Source: Bacillota bacterium
Lineage (GTDB): Bacteria; Bacillota; Clostridia; Christensenellales; UMGS416
Assembly (NCBI GenBank): GCA_023410875.1
Contig: JAEYPH010000001.1
Location: 1 to 61,419 of the forward strand
Length of the DNA stretch: 61,419 nucleotides
Reading direction: 5' to 3'
The position numbers were made by a program, and so were the translations under genes. Below the pieces are notes generated by a model, which saw only the letters and a list, made by a program, of their open reading frames with translations, made no database searches and was not told the DNA's origin. Positions 60,241 through 61,419 of this stretch are shown piece after piece (within the stretch, counting starts at the first letter, position 1; every line of letters begins with the position of its first letter).

Positions 60241-61280
60241 AGGGCCTGTGTGCCGGCGCGGCGGCGCTGGCGGCTTTTACCCTGGCCGTCACCATCGCCC
60301 TGGCCGCCGGCCTGGGCCGGGCCGGCGCGGCGGCGCAGTTTGCCGCCCAAGGCCTGCCGGTGCTCAGCGTGTACGCCCCAACAGATGCCGGCGCACCCAA
60401 GCTGGACGGCAAGACCATCGCCGGCTGGCGGGCGCTGGAAGGCGGGCGCGCGGCGGTGGCGGTGCGCGAGCTGCCGGTGACGCTGGGCGGTCGCGATTAC
60501 GAGGTGTCCGCCACAGTCTACGCCGTCCCGGAGGGAGATCTGAAATCCCTGAGCCTGCCGCTGGCCCATGGTGCGCTGCCCCACAGCGCGTGGAACGCCC
60601 AGGCGCTGCTGGGCAGCGCCCTGGCGCAGCGCCTGGCCGAAGCGGCCAACCGGATAGACGGCGCACCGCCCGGTACGGTGCGCCTGAGCGTGGAGGGCGG
60701 AGGCGCGCTGAACGTGCAGATCAGCGGCGTGGCCGTGCCCACGGGTACCGCCCGGGACGACGGCCTGTGGTTGGACGAGGCCATCGCGCGCACACTGCTG
60801 CCCGGCGGTGATGAATTGCAGGGTGCCGAGCCGCTGCCCATCATACGAGCCGAGGTGGAGGCGCGCTCGGTTACAGCAGCGCAGGCAGTGGCCCAGGCGC
60901 TTCGCGCGCAAGGCTATCTGGTGGAGAACCCCGCCGAGGCTGCCGGGCGCACGCTGACCGAAGGATCGGCCATGGCGCGCCAATGGGGCTGGCTTTCAGC
61001 GCTGCTGGCCGTAGCAGCGGCGATAACGCTGTGGCGGAGGCCACCGCAACGGGCGCTGACCGGCGCGCTAGTCGCGGTGGCGGCTTCCCTCGCGGGCCTG
61101 GCGGCGGCTGCAGTGCTCATGCAGACCGCATCGCTGCTGGGATGGCGCTTCTTCCTGAGCGCCGATGCCCGCTATCTGCTGAACGCGCCGCGGCTGCTGG
61201 CCGTGCCGGCGTTGGCTGCGGCGTTGTCGCTGGTAGTGGGCCTGCTCCCCCGCCGTGCGCTGATCGCCCAGAAAGCGTAG
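60237..61280 (+). CDS. MacB/FtsX-like membrane protein
   Basis: A 347-residue protein. One N-terminal helix (LAAFTLAVTIALAAGLG) is followed by an extracytoplasmic domain of about 220 residues that resembles the MacB periplasmic core (VSATVYAVPEGDLKSLSLPL, GSALAQRLAEAANRIDG, VQISGVAVP, WLDEAIARTLLP). Three C-terminal helices follow (GWLSALLAVAAAITLW and two more). This is the FtsX/MacB permease plan. It has no own ATPase; either the upstream ATPase serves it or it is a non-transporting relative. Overlaps the previous gene by 4 bases. Confidence 0.7.
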   Translation: MKGLCAGAAALAAFTLAVTIALAAGLGRAGAAAQFAAQGLPVLSVYAPTDAGAPKLDGKTIAGWRALEGGRAAVAVRELPVTLGGRDYEVSATVYAVPEGDLKSLSLPLAHGALPHSAWNAQALLGSALAQRLAEAANRIDGAPPGTVRLSVEGGGALNVQISGVAVPTGTARDDGLWLDEAIARTLLPGGDELQGAEPLPIIRAEVEARSVTAAQAVAQALRAQGYLVENPAEAAGRTLTEGSAMARQWGWLSALLAVAAAITLWRRPPQRALTGALVAVAASLAGLAAAAVLMQTASLLGWRFFLSADARYLLNAPRLLAVPALAAALSLVVGLLPRRALIAQKA

Positions 61281-61355
61281 ACTCATACTCAATTGGTGCC
61301 GAAGGTTTGCTGTGAAAACCCGTAGCTGTGCTTGATTTACAGGTACAGCAAAGAA

Positions 61356-61384
61356 AGCCGCTTTTTCTTTGCGGCTAGCTTAAG
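61356..61384 (-). terminator. Possible terminator at the right edge
   Basis: AGCCGC/GCGGCT stem with a 9-base loop. The minus-strand side continues into TTCTTTGC. It could end a minus-strand gene outside the window or the large plus-strand operon. The remainder of 61281-61419 shows no gene. Confidence 0.4.
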
Positions 61385-61419
61385 GTCTATTCAGGTCTTA
61401 GCCTACAGCCGTGACGGTT

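Noticed and set aside
1..61419. tRNA, rRNA and other structured RNA genes
   Set aside because: No cloverleaf, CCA end or rRNA landmark was recognised; only the T-box leader stood out. Small RNAs without known landmarks cannot be excluded by eye.

Overview
The window is a GC-rich (roughly 60-65 %), gene-dense stretch of a bacterial chromosome. It most resembles a high-GC member of the Clostridia (Bacillota). The reasons are a tryptophan T-box leader in front of a complete trp operon, the recJ-apt-rel(A/SpoT) order, the rpmH-rnpA-yidD-yidC-jag block with a SpoIIIJ-type YidC, butyrate kinase, and many TTG/GTG starts behind strong AGGAGG sites. No rRNA, tRNA, CRISPR array, transposase or prophage gene was seen. 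The species cannot be named from the sequence.

Layout. (1) 187-6093, minus strand: carboxyspermidine-route polyamine genes (nspC and carboxynorspermidine synthase), a hydantoinase/oxoprolinase-family protein and an FAD/NAD(P) oxidoreductase, bounded on both sides by inverted copies of a short two-hairpin repeat. (2) 6377-12312: two DUF3298-type proteins, DUF1294 and DUF975 membrane proteins, a nucleotidyltransferase-fold protein, a Nudix hydrolase, a CDP-alcohol phosphatidyltransferase and rsgA. (3) 12700-15312: a consensus promoter, then rpmH, rnpA, yidD, yidC, jag. (4) 15557-18779: a methyltransferase, an all-helical protein with a decayed duplicate behind it, and an ACT-domain protein translationally coupled to butyrate kinase. 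(5) 18857-22589, minus strand: a five-gene operon of DUF2997, a membrane protein with a helix-hairpin-helix domain, an NrdG-like radical SAM protein, a Ycf46-like AAA ATPase and a membrane-anchored DUF1257/Ycf35-like protein. This is the best candidate for an undescribed system. (6) 22621-28504: a FadR-type regulator with a perfect palindromic operator, driving a probable apiose (branched pentose) catabolic operon. (7) 28683-31037: an orphan PAS histidine kinase and AT-rich accessory genes. (8) 31171-41639: rel, apt, recJ, an FMN-barrel protein, a P-loop ATPase, recF, small genes and a PPK2 kinase. (9) 42003-49783, minus strand: trpEGDCFBA-aroF under a Trp T-box. (10) 49868-61280: an ECF sigma factor, a membrane protein, one ABC ATPase, six tandem paralogous permeases, a secreted membrane-anchored protein and a MacB/FtsX-like protein.

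Intergenic DNA holds three unrelated repeat families. One is a ~200-bp three-hairpin element (4722-4928, 7738-7945, 15320-15518). One is a ~65-bp two-hairpin element in inverted orientation (78-143, 6225-6292). One is a tandem pair of elements with TGTCATTCCGAG-type ends (41705-41816, 41843-41972). The first of these appears to supply the start codon of the hydantoinase-family gene.

All family assignments come from reading translated sequence by eye; no database search was run.
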